Positions 36,302 to 47,372 of a DNA stretch of 64,000 nucleotides are shown here, piece by piece. The notes below the pieces were generated by a model. That model did no database searches, had not been told where the DNA came from, and saw nothing but the letters and a program-made list of their open reading frames with translations. The position numbers were made by a program, and so were the translations under genes. Position 1 is the stretch's first letter, and every line of letters starts with the position of its first letter. The DNA comes from Clusia tigrina (lineage: Eukaryota > Arthropoda > Insecta > Diptera > Clusiidae). The stretch is from assembly GCA_920105625.2 (NCBI GenBank), contig OV050030.1, positions 113,132,814 through 113,196,813 of the forward strand. Direction: 5' to 3'.

Positions 36302-37461
36302 ATGGGAAAGACGAGTTGGGTGTACACCGTGCGAAAAGACCAACTGGTAGTCTGTTGTGTCGAGTTTGGCCTAGAGGCCACGGGCACAGTGGAAGAGCTA
36401 CGAAAGAGGCTTGCGGAGTTCATCACCGACACAGAGATGACTCTAGACCAGGAGGTTCGGCTGGCAGAGCTACAGGCCCGACTCACGAGGAATTTGTCGC
36501 CTGAACTGGGTCACACTTGAGAGCTAGCCCCAGCGCAAAGCGACCTATAAGTCCCGGAGCATCGACAGCCACGAAGAAAGATACGCTATGGGCAGCCGGA
36601 AATGTTCTAGCTGTATATGATACCGCGTTCCAGACAGTAGTCCCCGAAATCTCGCGAAGCGGGATAGCCATCTACTCGGCAGTCATCGATCACGTTAGGA
36701 AATGGTCCTTGAAATATGATGGAGGGCATGACCCGATAGCTTTCATAGAGCGAGTGGAAGAATTATCGGAAGTCTAACAACAGTAAGCACATGCTGCCTC
36801 GAACTATGCCAGAACTCCTAAAGGAGCGTGCTCTGCTCTGGTATAGAAACAACAACCGAGCATGGGTTGATTGGGTTTTATTCAAAAAGGACTTCTTGAA
36901 GTTTTTCCTACCACCAGGTACTTCGAAAAGCTGGAGGATGAAATTCGCCAACGACGGCAAAACCCACGTGAAAACTTCAAACAGTACGTGGTAGAACTTA
37001 AAAACCTGATGCGTCACGTAGGATACACGGAGGCCCAGAAATTAGAACGAATCTTTCGCAACAGCCTGGAGGAATACCAGTGGCATGTCCGCCGGAAGGA
37101 TTTCGATACGCTGGAAGAACTGGTGGAAATGGCGGACGACTTCGAGGGTATACGTGGTGACAGGGAGACTTCACGAGCAGCACCACCACGACCAACACCA
37201 CCACGACCACCACCAACACGCCACGAGATACAACCACAGGTCGAGCGCATGTCCCCATGCGAAACCAGAAACCGACAAGTAGCACCGGCCAACTGTACCA
37301 ACAAGGTGGTACCTATAAATCCACGAACAGCATGCAGAAGATGTGGTCAGTCTGATCACATAGCGCGACACTGCCGCAATACACAAGTACTTTTCTGTTG
37401 GGAGTGCGGTAGGAGAGGAACTAGAACAGTTGAATGCTGTAGGATGGTAGGGGGAAACTAG
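36302..37461 (+). pseudogene. gag of the Gypsy element (copy 3, reaches the zinc knuckles)
   Basis: Gag packages element RNA. Frame 36302-36520 (72 aa) starts MGKTSWVYTVRKDQL and contains a helix-loop-helix like a SAP fold (GTVEELRKRLAEF). After a frame change, 36517-36777 continues it; a TAA and further shifts lead to 36871-37461. That last frame has the capsid-type YFEKLEDEIRQRR...ENFKQYVVELKNLM region, a Pro-rich linker, one good CCHC knuckle (CRRCGQSDHIARHC) and a second one with T in place of H (CWECGRRGTRTVEC). The stop at 37459-37461 follows a frameshift heptamer. Lesions are shared with copies 1 and 2. Confidence 0.85.
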
Positions 37462-38816
37462 CGGGGCTGCCGCCAGAAACGAGTCATGGAGCAGCCCACG
37501 GGCAACAAGCCTCAAACGCAGTAAGTGCACTACGCTACGATGGACAGCGTATCTGTGCCGCCGTCACCATTGGCACAGAAAACATTACGGCCACACTAGA
37601 CACAGGCGCCACAAGGAGTTTCAACAGCGAGCGACTCATTTCCCATTTAGGTGCTACCACCGGTAGAGTAAACTCTACATACACTAGAGCACGGATGGCG
37701 GATGGTCGAACAAGTGATATTACTCAAGCGTTTGTGACGTGTGTCAAGCTTGGAGGAAAGGTATGTCAGCTGGAGCTACTTAGCATGTCCGACTCCACCG
37801 ACGACTTACTGCTCGGCCTGGACTTCATGACACAGCAAGGCCTATCCATGACATGTGGAGGCCAGGAAATCCAGCTAGGCCCCAAGACGGATGGTGTGCA
37901 ATCACAAGTTACCGCATCGTGCACAACCATACGACATGAAGCCGCTACGGACGAATCAAAGATAAAACTGTTTCTGGCCAGAGAGTTGGCTAAATTCACA
38001 GACGGGCCAAACGTGACCAATATCACAAGCCACAAAATAGTGATGCGCGATGACCGACCCATCAAACAACGATACTACCCGGGAAATCCAGCGCAGCAAG
38101 AAATCATTGGCGTGGAAGTGGACGAATTAATAGCTAAAGGCTGTATCGAACCCTCGCATAGCCCCCACAGCGCACCGATTGTCCTAGTAAGGAAACGGGA
38201 TGGGAAATGGCGTCTGTGCATCGATTATCGGCAACTCAACGCCAGGTCCATACCCGACGCATACCCACTGCCGCGAATCCAACACATCTTAGACCAACTG
38301 CTTGAGGCTAAATACATCAGTAGTCTCGATCTGAAGAACGGGTATTGGCAGATACCAATGGAGGAGCACAGCAAGCAGTATACCGCATTCACGGTACCCG
38401 GCAGAGGCCTCTTCCAGTGGCGTGTTATGCCTTTCGGGCTACACTCCGCACCAGCAACCTTTCAAAGAGCACTGGATCAAATTATTGGCCACGACATGGA
38501 ACCACACGCGTTTGCCTACCTTGATGACATTATTGTCACAGGGAGAGACCTAGAAGAACACATGAGAAACCTGCAAGAGGTGTTCCGACGGTTGAGGGAG
38601 GCAAATTTAAAACTAAATCTGGAGAAGTGTGCATTCTTTCGGAAGGAGCTAAAATATCTGGGACACGTGGTCAGCGACAAAGGAATACATACTGATCGCT
38701 GCCATACGGGAGCTGCAACCACCAGAGAACATACGACAGCTACGCCGCTGCTTGGGCATCGCATCTTGGTACCGCCGTTTTTGTACCCGACTTTGCAAAA
38801 GCAGGACACCCTCTAA
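37443..38816 (+). CDS. pol, first part: aspartic protease and reverse transcriptase
   Basis: The frame is open from 37443 without its own clear start; it is reached from gag by -1 frameshifting, and the first ATG is 37695. The protease motif LDTGATRS is at 37596. The RT then shows PIVLVRKRDGKWRLCIDYR, LDLKNGYWQIP, MPFGL, and the catalytic YLDD (aspartates at 38523 and 38526). The Gypsy-type RT palm is well kept. After GHVVSDKGIHTD a small deletion near 38,695 shifts the frame, so the last ~38 codons are wrong and the frame stops at 38816. Confidence 0.88.
   Translation, partial: DGRGKLAGLPPETSHGAAHGQQASNAVSALRYDGQRICAAVTIGTENITATLDTGATRSFNSERLISHLGATTGRVNSTYTRARMADGRTSDITQAFVTCVKLGGKVCQLELLSMSDSTDDLLLGLDFMTQQGLSMTCGGQEIQLGPKTDGVQSQVTASCTTIRHEAATDESKIKLFLARELAKFTDGPNVTNITSHKIVMRDDRPIKQRYYPGNPAQQEIIGVEVDELIAKGCIEPSHSPHSAPIVLVRKRDGKWRLCIDYRQLNARSIPDAYPLPRIQHILDQLLEAKYISSLDLKNGYWQIPMEEHSKQYTAFTVPGRGLFQWRVMPFGLHSAPATFQRALDQIIGHDMEPHAFAYLDDIIVTGRDLEEHMRNLQEVFRRLREANLKLNLEKCAFFRKELKYLGHVVSDKGIHTDRCHTGAATTREHTTATPLLGHRILVPPFLYPTLQKQDTL
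37452..37458 (+). promoter_or_regulatory. -1 ribosomal frameshift site GGGAAAC
   Basis: In the gag frame the codons read G GGA AAC TAG, a canonical X XXY YYZ heptamer directly before the gag stop. The pol frame is exactly -1 relative to gag and is open from 37443, overlapping gag by 19 nt. The same heptamer is used at the gag-pro junction of some retroviruses. Function here is inferred. Confidence 0.7.
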
Positions 38817-39205
38817 CGGCGCTGCTAAAGAAAGGAAAACATTTCCGATGGGGTACCGAACAACAAGAGGCCTTTGAAATACTGAAAAAACGGTTGACCG
38901 AAGCTCCGATCCTCGCCCGCCCAGACTTTAATCAAAAGTTCAGGCTCCAGACCGAAGCCAGTGACTACGGGTTGGGAGCAGTGCTTACGCAGGAGATCGA
39001 GTGGGCAGAGCGAGTAATAGCGTACGCTAGTAGACACCTGAATGGAGCTGAGCTAAACTACTCCCCAACTGAGAAGGAGTGTCTAGCATTAATATGGGGC
39101 ATCCGGAAAATGCGGCCATATCTGGAGGGCTACCACTTTACCGTGATCACCGACCACCTATCGCTGAAGTGGCTAAATTCCATCGATAGCCCGAGTTGCA
39201 AATAG
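38696..39205 (+). pseudogene. pol, second part: RT thumb and RNase H
   Basis: In another frame the text IAAIRELQPPENIRQLRRCLG continues the RT. An extra T near 38,781 shifts again to VPDFAKAGHPLTALLKKG. RNase H follows: the first acidic residue lies in QTEASDYGLGAVL (E where D is usual next to the catalytic D), then TEKECLALIWG and TDHLSLKWL. A stop (39203-39205) comes where several hundred bases before the integrase are missing. Confidence 0.8.
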
Positions 39206-39206
39206 G

Positions 39207-40194
39207 TACTACTGGCCAGGACTGTTCCGGGACACCAGCCGCTACGTTCGTCAGTGCACACTATGCCAGAAGTACAAGCCCAGCCAACAACAACCTGCTG
39301 GAGAAATGCTGACGCAAATACCCCTGGAGCCGTGGGCCATATTGTGCGCGGATTTTGTTGGGCCTCTACCCCGCTCAAAGCATGGAAACACAATGGTACT
39401 AGTTTTCCATGATAAGTTCTCAAAATGGACAGAGATGGCGCCTCTTCGGAAGGCCACCACCGAGACTCTACAACGGGCCTTTCGGGAGCCCATCTTAGCC
39501 CGTTTCGGAGTTCCTAAGGTCTTAGTGACGGACAACGGTTCACAGTTTACAAGCAAGTCCTTTCAGCGCTTTGTCGAAGACTACGGTATCAAGCACCAGT
39601 TTACCGCACCCTACACACCACAGGAAAATGCTGCCGAACGCGCCAACCGCACAGTCAAGACCATGATCGTCCAATACGCCGGTAAACAGCAACAAAAGTG
39701 GGATGACCTATTGTCTGAGTTGACCCTGGCCATCACTACCAGCGTATCAGAGACAACTGGCTATAGCCCCGCGTTCCTGATACAAATACGGGAGCCACGC
39801 CACCCAGAAGCGTTCTATGATGAAACCACCCCAGGAACAGGACAACGGAAACAAACACCCAACGATAGAGCCGAACTCCTCAAGGAAGCATACACATTAG
39901 TGACAAGGTATCTGGAGCGAGCGGGACAAGGTATCAAGATCAACGGCGTCATTATAACCTACGACGAAGGCTCTGGAAACCAGAAGTTGGACAATTGGTG
40001 TTAGCAAAACAGCACCATTTGTCCAAAGCCATTGACCACTTCGCCGCCAAGTTGGCCCCATGCTGCGATGGGCCTTCACCACCCCAGTCATTGTCAAGAT
40101 GAAATGTGAATTAACCAAGGAGACAAAGACAGCGCATATTAGCGAGCTGAAACCATTCTGCGCGCCAGGTGGCAGCGCAGCATACGGGAATTAA
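39207..40194 (+). pseudogene. pol, integrase
   Basis: Starts in the middle of the zinc-binding domain: YYWPGLFRD, then the CTLC pair; the two histidines upstream are deleted. The DDE core is complete: D in LCADFVGPL (39351), D in TDNGSQF (39531), E in AERANR (39636). The main frame stops at 40004. The C-terminal SH3-like region (LWKPEVGQLVLAK...ISELKPF) continues in another frame to a TAA at 40192-40194. Integrase would insert the cDNA; this copy cannot make a whole protein. Confidence 0.85.
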
Positions 40195-40308
40195 CAAACG
40201 CATCTGACGAGAACAGTGTACACAACGGAAAGGAATCCGATTCCAGCGAGGATCATGCAAAATCATCACCCTCTGGCAGGGTAAGGTGACCATTTTCCAT
40301 CGGCCGCA

Positions 40309-40322
40309 AAGTAGGGAGGACA
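40309..40322 (+). promoter_or_regulatory. Polypurine tract
   Basis: AAAGTAGGGAGGA ends directly before the 3' LTR start TGTGAGG and would prime plus-strand synthesis. Confidence 0.65.
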
Positions 40323-41668
40323 TGTGAGGAGCAAATTTTAGGCGTAAATTTGCCCCTACATATTTAGTTTTGCCATAACGCCCCAAACGTGTATATTTAA
40401 ATAGGGGCCAAGTGCTTAAACAACCAACCCTAAAATATATACGTTAATAGTGCAGTAACAACAGTGTAGTAACAACAGTGCCCAACGCACTGATATGAAC
40501 TTACAACAACAGTGCCTAACGCAATGTTAGAAACTTACAAGAGATCGCGACAGAAGTTGCCGACTGCATTAGTTCGGAAAATTAACCCACTAACAACACC
40601 CAAAAACGAAGGCCAAGCACAAAGTGGAACACGACAGACCGATCGCTAAGCACACCAACAGGCCGGACAAAGCATAAAGAGGAGAAGCAGAATTAAATAT
40701 CCAATATTTAATATTTTTAAATATTTTATGCCATCGATATAAAATATCAACAAAGTGCTGAAGGTGGCCGAAGGACAAATAGCAACAACAACAAACAACA
40801 CAAGGAACAACAACAAGGTAAATCATCACAACAACAACACAATATTGAAGGTGGCCCAAGGGCAAAAACTTACAAGAAAAGGAGCGAGAAAACAACAACA
40901 ATGTGCTGAAGGTGGCCCAAGGCCAAATTCAAACGAGAAGAACAATGCGGGAAACCGTAGCAACATGCCACAACAAACTACAGTTCCCGCACAACAACAA
41001 CTATTGGATGATCTACACTAAACCTGGAGCATAAAAGCAGGAGCAACTGGCAACCCAGCCTCTTTCTTTCATTCGGCATCAGGCAGACGAGACGCTCTTT
41101 CTTTCATTCGGCATCAGGCAGACGAGAAGCTCTTTCTTTATTTGGGCATCAGGCAGACAAGACGGTTCTTTCTTTCAGCATAAGGCAGACCAGACGCATC
41201 GTACTAAACAGAGTTATACACACTGACAAACGCAACAGAAGCTAGGGGAATCTAGAGGAGATTATGGTTTATAATCGATTCTCTGCTAGAAACCCACACT
41301 GACAAACGCTACAGAAGCTAGGGGAATCTAGAGGAGATTATGGTTTATAATCGATTCTCTGCTAGAAACCCACACTGACAAACGCAACAGAAGCTAGGGG
41401 AATCTAGAGGAGATTATGATTTATAATCGATTCTCTGCTAGAAACCCACACTGACAAACGCTACAGAAGTAGGGGGACATAGAGTTCAACTGTGTCCGTA
41501 TTTAAGTTTAGTAAAAATAATTGTATCAAGTAGTAAGCCTTTTTTTAAAATTAATAAATAAATAAAATAATTAAATCAACGTAAACAAGCTTTGAATACT
41601 TTGGAGATTTTCTGTAAACGACTCCTGGAAATCCGGCGAGCTTACCCCGGCGAAAACGAGTCGTTACA
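40323..41668 (+). repeat. 3' LTR (1346 bp)
   Basis: Same termini as the 5' LTR. After TACGTTAATAGT it lacks about 350 bp present in the 5' LTR. It has three rather than four 76-bp hairpin repeats and scattered base changes. The two LTRs differ mainly by deletion. Confidence 0.9.
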
Positions 41669-42686
41669 ATACAAACGCTAATATGGATGGAGATTATGCA
41701 TTTCCCAGAATTTCGGTTTTCTTATTTTTTCTCTTCATCGTATAATTCACACAATCTTTGAAGCGCGGGCACAGCGAACTAGATTGCTTCACGACATTTT
41801 CAAAATGACGATGACATAACATGGCTATGCCCACCATTATAATCTTGCCAACTTTTGCAATGAAATTTGACAGTTGTTATGCCATCAAAAATTGCCCGTG
41901 GGGACGTGGGGTATGACACTCATTTAGGAACACTTGTTTTGTTGTTTTTTTTATTATATTCCGCATTCACATTCACTTTTCTCGTTTTAAATGCAAAATA
42001 GAATCACCATTTAGTGCACACAAAAGTGTCTACGTTAAACGTCCTATCGCACTATAGCACTTTTTCTAATTTAGGTAAATAAAAATAAAAATAACTTTGA
42101 GTGAAGACGCGTCTGTACACGTCGGAGATTTTATTTCGAGGTCAACTTTAATTTAAAATATTTGAATCATTACAACAATTACAACAATATGACAACCACA
42201 ACATTGCAGCAAATAGCTCCGAGTTTGCGTTCTGATTGCAGCCAACAACACTGCAGGACAACTGGAAACCGCTGCAGCCAATGTGCTGACCATCACAAGT
42301 TGTAGGTGGCCCAAAGTCAAGTGGCCACAACAACAACAAGCATGGTCTTAGGAGAAACCGAAGCCGACCAACGGAAGTGCAACCACACAACGGTGCCCCG
42401 CCAACAACAATATGCACCGGCCGCTGTAGTCACTTCGACGATATAAACCATGCAGCCCAAGCAGTGGATCTCTTCTTTGGATACGAGATCCTGACTAGGA
42501 ACCACCTCTACGCCAGACACCTACTTTACAATCTTAGAATTTACTACTTACGAACTAAAATTTAGAGACTTGGTGAGAACGTCTGGTTTTCAATCGTTTT
42601 CTCACTAAGGTACATTCGCTACCAGATCATAGGGACTAAGTGAGACCATCTGGTTTTAAATCGTTTTATCACTGAGAGACACAGTC

Positions 42687-44355
42687 CTAAAACGCAATGT
42701 TAGCGATCGCTGCTGAGCCCCACAGCTGAATTCCATATGTCCATATAGGTTTTATTATACTTTATTATCCAATGTTAGCTTCGAGTTGTAACCCATCAAC
42801 CAATACATTGGACAACATATCATTGGACTGCTGTTGTGATGACTCAGCACATTCTGTTGATGGGGCATTGATTTTTTTCTTGCTGCTGTACCACCTGCAC
42901 ATAAGTGCTTCCTGCTGGAACTTGTTTTTTTTGTTGTGAACTAATAACACTGGATTTGTCTACGACCTTCTCTCCAAGTGCTGGAAATTACTTTAGCTGC
43001 AATTCTTTATAAACTGTACATCCTCTATAATTGGCCGGATTGTTGCCTTCACAGTGAATACATTTAGGCTCTTGCTATCCATCCTTTCGTCGACAATATA
43101 ATGTTGTATGGCTGCCAGCGCATTTCACGCAACTTGTACTATGATTGAAGAATTTTTTCGTATTGACATATCTCTGACATTTTGTGCACTGTTCAATTTC
43201 CCTTTTCTTTTTAGGTGGCTCAAATTTAATTTTAGTGTACGATTTAGTGTCGATTTTATATAAGTCAGTATTATTTTTATTTGGTTTTACATTTAAATAA
43301 AACATTGAGAGCCGGTTTTTTTTTTGTTCTTTGTTTAATGTTTGGTGCGTTTGTGACATCAAATCTCATACGTCTTAACTCATCACTTATTTCGTTTGTT
43401 GGCGTAGTGTGATGCAGGCCTTTCAAAAGTACGTTAAAATTTTGCTCTTGTTTTGGTTTGTAAGTATGAAATTCTGTATTTCTGTCTACAAGAGCTTTTG
43501 GAATAGTTCTGTATTTATCAGCTGTCATTGGTTGAATTTTGATTTTATTTTCGTTCAAAAATTTCAACTCATATTGCGTATCTGCAACTTAGTAGCTCCA
43601 ATTTCGGCTGCACATTGTTTACTCCAGAAACATAGATTGGAGGTTGTTTTGGAACTTTAAGTTTTTCAATGTGCGGGATATTACAGTCATTTTCTTTTTC
43701 GGCTAAAATAGAAAATCTGTTCGAATTTGAAGGGAGATCCAGTCAGTAATTGGCTAACCTGGATTGTTTTGATTTAGTTTGATTTGCTGGTTCTGGACTC
43801 GATCTAGCCCGTTTCAGAGTGTTTTGAGTTATTTTAGTCGGGGATTTCTTTTGATTACCTAATTTAAATGTTTTGCTTCCTACTTGCTTGTTTTTCTTTT
43901 GGTGCCTGGTGGGGTTTGGATTTAGTAAATTTTCTTTAGCTCAAATCTTGATTTGCATTGTTCGTGCTTATTGACCTTTTCATCAATTTGAAACGACCGA
44001 TGTTTTTGTTGTTGTACTGTTCGACGAAGCAATTGTCGTAATCACACTGCTTGGAGTCGTTATAGGGCCAATCAAGGCAATATTTGTTCTTAAATTTTTC
44101 AGACATACGGAACTTGTTGTTGGTAGTTCCGCAGTCAGGGATATAACATTAAATATACCTGTTGTTTGCAATTTCTATGCTTGTAGTCTGCTTATTTGGT
44201 TGAGAGCGACTTCCCTTTGGTTGATCAAGCACAGCGGCCGATCGCCCATGTTCGCTAGAGTTATTGTGCTCACATTGTGGGGGAAAGCTTTTTTTTGATG
44301 GCATGCAATTGGCAATTTCAAGCAAATTGTCAATGGAGACTGCAAATTGCTTCAA
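42687..44355 (-). pseudogene. Jockey-clade gag/RT-tail relic (unit 11/12)
   Basis: Gag is split between 43277-43567 and 43075-43362 by a T-run length change near 43,318-43,326. Knuckles read CTKCQRYVNTK and CVKCAGSHTTLYC, so the first has lost its histidine (H to N). The N-terminal frames 44149-44355 and 43983-44171 have lost about 45 bp near 44,168. Confidence 0.75.
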
Positions 44356-45357
44356 GTTGGCAATTTATGGCTTGCAATATTTCATGCCATAAATTGCCAA
44401 CATGCTGTGTTGCAATCAGTTGTCATTTTGTTTTTTTGACTGCCTTTTTTCATTTTTTCGTGATGCTCCCAGTGGCAGCATCGCAGAACATTTTAGTTTT
44501 ACCGCGTCTATTAAATTAATACAAACGCTAATATGGATGGAGATTGTGCATTTCCCAGAATTTCGGTTTTCTTCTTTTTTCTCTTCATCGTATAATTCAA
44601 ACAATCTTTGAAGCGCGGGCACAGCGAACTAGATTGCTTGACGACATTTTCAAAATGACGATGACATAACATGGCTATGCCCACCATTATAATATTGCCA
44701 ACTTTTGCAATGAAGTTTGACAGTTGTTATGCCATCAAATATTGCCCGTGGGGACGTGGGGTATGACACTCATTTAGGAACACACTTGTTTTGTTGTTTT
44801 TTTTAATATATTCCGCATTCACATTCACTTTTCTCTTTTTAAATGCAAAATAGAATCACCATTTAGTGCACAGAAAAGTGTCTACGTTAAACGTCCTATC
44901 GCACTATAGCACTTTTTCTAATTTAGGTAAATAAAAATAAAAATAACTTCGAGTGAAGACGCGTCTGTACACATCAGAGATTTTATTTCGAGGTCAACTT
45001 TAATTTAAAATATTTGAATCATTACAACAATTACAACAATATGACAACCACAACATTGCAGCAAATAGCTCCGAGTTTGCGTTCTGATTGCAGCCAACAA
45101 CACTGCAGGACAACTGGAAACCGCTGCAGCCAAGTTGCTGACCATCACAAGTTGTAGGTGGCCCAAAGTCAAGTGGCCACAACAACAACAAGCATGGTCT
45201 TACGACGGAAGTGCAACCACACAACGGTGCCCCGCCAACAACAATATGCACCGGCCGCTGTAGTCACTTCGACGATATAAACCATGCAGCCCAAGCAGTG
45301 GATCTCTTCTTTGGATACGAGATCCTGACTAGGAACACCTCTACGCCAGACACCTAC

Positions 45358-45518
45358 TGTCATAGTATAGAAAGATCTGGCATCACTCAAAAACATGAAC
45401 CAAACTGAAGTAAAACCAACGTGCTTTTTTCATAAGAAAATCTTGACTACCTTCTATTAAATAAACATCTCTATAAGTATACATTTAAATATATCCTTGT
45501 TTTATTAACACTATAACA
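45358..45518 (+). repeat. 5' LTR (161 bp)
   Basis: Begins TGTCATAGTATAGAAAGATC and ends CTATAACA. It lacks about 52 bp (around 45,400) that the 3' LTR keeps. ATTAAATAAACATC near 45,458 may be the polyadenylation signal. Confidence 0.9.
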
Positions 45519-45535
45519 TGGTGTCAGATGTGGGA
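45519..45535 (+). promoter_or_regulatory. Primer binding site (tRNA-Leu-like)
   Basis: TGGTGTCAGATGTGGGA abuts the 5' LTR. Its first nine bases match the 3' end expected for Leu tRNAs (CCTGACACCA type). Confidence 0.6.
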
Positions 45536-45581
45536 AAATTTTTAGAAAAATTTTAATACCTACTGTAAAAACAACAGTAAA

Positions 45582-47372
45582 ATGAGTGAAGTAGCAAAAT
45601 TAAAACAACAGATTGCGTCCTTACGGGCAGAAATTAATAAGGCATCAATTAGAAGTACACAGCCGACTCAAAGTGTTCTACCACAAATACCACTACCGGG
45701 ACCACTAAAGATAGGAGATGGGGACATAAGTGAAAATTTTAAATACTTCAAACAACAATGGGAAAACTATTTAACAGCAACAGGTTTAGTCTCACAATCT
45801 GAAGAGGCCAAAAAGGCAATTTTGTTAACAGCCATCGGTGATGACGCATTTAGAAGATACACCAATATGCCAATAAAAGATGAGGATAGACGAACCGTAA
45901 GTGGTCTATTAAACGAGCTAGAAAAAAATTTAACACGAACACTCAACAAAAGATATATTAGAGCTGTATTTAACATGGCCAAACAAGACCCGGAAGAGTC
46001 ATATGACGAGTATTTCAACAGATTGAGGAGTCTTATAAAGAATGCACAATATGGTCCACTAGAGGAAGACCTCCTACTCGACAAGATAATATGTTCTATC
46101 AAAGACCCTGATCTAAAGCAAAAACTATGGCTCGACAACAAAATAACTTTGACAAAGGCTATTGAAATATGCAGATCAAAGGAAACTACGGAACAACAGC
46201 TACGTGGTATAGAGAACAAACAATTTGATATAAACAAGCTACAACAGATACCACATAGAGCCAGAAATCAACAACAAAAACAAAATAGATTTGAACACAA
46301 ATTATGCAAATTTTGTGGCAACGAATATCACAACACATTGGAACAGTGTCCGGCTAGAAAATTAACATGCCATAAATGTAATAGAAGAGGTCATTACGCT
46401 CGAGTTTGCATGTCAGCTCATAACAACAACAAACAAGGCCACAATGCAAGGGCAATCAAAGAGGTGGTAACATCAACCAATAGTGACGAGGAAACATCAG
46501 AAATAGACGAAGAATTTGTACTGAACACCGTATTAAACAACAACAGCAAAGGACTTTACTTGGAACTGAAGATTTACAACAACAACTACGTTGCGTATCA
46601 CACAAAATGTCAGCTTGATACCGGCGCAACCTGTAACATCATAGGAATCAACAATTTGAAGGAGATAGAAGCAAAACCAACAATTAACAAGACGCAAACG
46701 AAGCTTAGAACCATAGAAGGAACGCAAATTACACCAATCGGAACAACACAGTTGAAAATTGAGAGGAACAGGGCTGAGTATATATTATTATTTTACATAA
46801 TAGAAAATAATCACTGTCCTTTACTCTCATTACAAACATGTCAATTGTTGAAGCTCATAGAATTATATAAAAAGATTGAAAGTCACTCTGCCGAACAGGA
46901 ACAAGCTTATAAAATCATTAACAGATATGACGATGTATTTCAAGGTCTAGGCAAACTGAAAGGCAACATAACATTGGAAATAGACAACAGCATAACACCC
47001 AAAAATGAGCCTCCAAGAAGAATACCTATAGCATTACGAGAACAGCTGAGGGAAACACTGAAAGAAATGGAGAACATGAAGGTCATAGTTAGAGAACCAG
47101 AACATACCAATTGGACGAGTAATATGGTACTAGTGAAGAAAAATGACAATCTAAGAGTATGCATCGATCCAAAGGGTTTAAACGAAGCTCTCAAAGATGT
47201 AAAGTACCAGCTTACCACGGTAGAGGAAATTCTAACCGAATTAGCAGATGCCAAGATATTTTCCATACTGGATGCTAAACATGGTTTTTGGCAACTCGAA
47301 TTGGATAAAGCAAGCAGTAAATTAACATCATTTTGGACACCCTTTGGTAAATGTCGATTTAATTCGGAATAA
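45582..47372 (+). CDS. gag-protease-RT polyprotein (596 aa, truncated)
   Basis: The start ATG at 45582 follows 46 bp of leader after the primer site. A coiled-coil-like N-terminus (MSEVAKLKQQIASLRAEI) precedes the capsid region. Two knuckles begin near residue 242: CKFCGNEYHNTLEQC and CHKCNRRGHYARVC. The protease motif LDTGATCNIIG starts near residue 345. The RT starts near 470, with NWTSNMVLVKKND, LRVCIDPKGLNEAL and FSILDAKHGFWQLEL. A small deletion in the MPFG region near 47,362 shifts the frame, and a stop follows before the catalytic motif. Gag and pol share one frame with no stop between them, unlike the first element. Confidence 0.9.
   Translation: MSEVAKLKQQIASLRAEINKASIRSTQPTQSVLPQIPLPGPLKIGDGDISENFKYFKQQWENYLTATGLVSQSEEAKKAILLTAIGDDAFRRYTNMPIKDEDRRTVSGLLNELEKNLTRTLNKRYIRAVFNMAKQDPEESYDEYFNRLRSLIKNAQYGPLEEDLLLDKIICSIKDPDLKQKLWLDNKITLTKAIEICRSKETTEQQLRGIENKQFDINKLQQIPHRARNQQQKQNRFEHKLCKFCGNEYHNTLEQCPARKLTCHKCNRRGHYARVCMSAHNNNKQGHNARAIKEVVTSTNSDEETSEIDEEFVLNTVLNNNSKGLYLELKIYNNNYVAYHTKCQLDTGATCNIIGINNLKEIEAKPTINKTQTKLRTIEGTQITPIGTTQLKIERNRAEYILLFYIIENNHCPLLSLQTCQLLKLIELYKKIESHSAEQEQAYKIINRYDDVFQGLGKLKGNITLEIDNSITPKNEPPRRIPIALREQLRETLKEMENMKVIVREPEHTNWTSNMVLVKKNDNLRVCIDPKGLNEALKDVKYQLTTVEEILTELADAKIFSILDAKHGFWQLELDKASSKLTSFWTPFGKCRFNSE

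Larger units (their letters stand above)
29043..41668 (+). mobile_element. Ty3/Gypsy LTR retrotransposon with long LTRs and internal triplication
   Basis: TSD ATAC at 29039-29042 and 41669-41672. The termini are TGTGAGGAGC...GTCGTTACA. The layout is 5' LTR, PBS and gag, then two more partial LTR-PBS-gag copies, gag-pol, PPT and 3' LTR. The 2,709-bp period is 29095-31803, 31804-34512 and 34513-37221. RT and integrase are of Gypsy type. The long LTRs and Lys-like primer site recall the Osvaldo/Ulysses group of flies, but this is an inference. Several frame breaks and an RNase H-integrase deletion make it inactive. Confidence 0.92.
28713..44222. repeat. Satellite unit 11, split by an LTR retrotransposon
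   Basis: The unit runs 28713-29042, is interrupted by the element at 29043-41668, and resumes at 41669. The break is clean with the 4-bp duplication ATAC. The right part has TATA at 42442 and both hairpins near 42,569-42,680. It is more diverged than units 1-10. Confidence 0.9.

Noticed and set aside
37171..37530. Minus-strand frames over gag/pol (37171-37530, 37766-38065)
   Set aside because: Antisense shadows of the gag and pol frames, with low-complexity Trp/Val-rich content from the CCACCA repeats.
45767..46237. 156-codon minus-strand frame
   Set aside because: Antisense to the gag capsid region of the short-LTR element; Ser/Leu-rich, no family.
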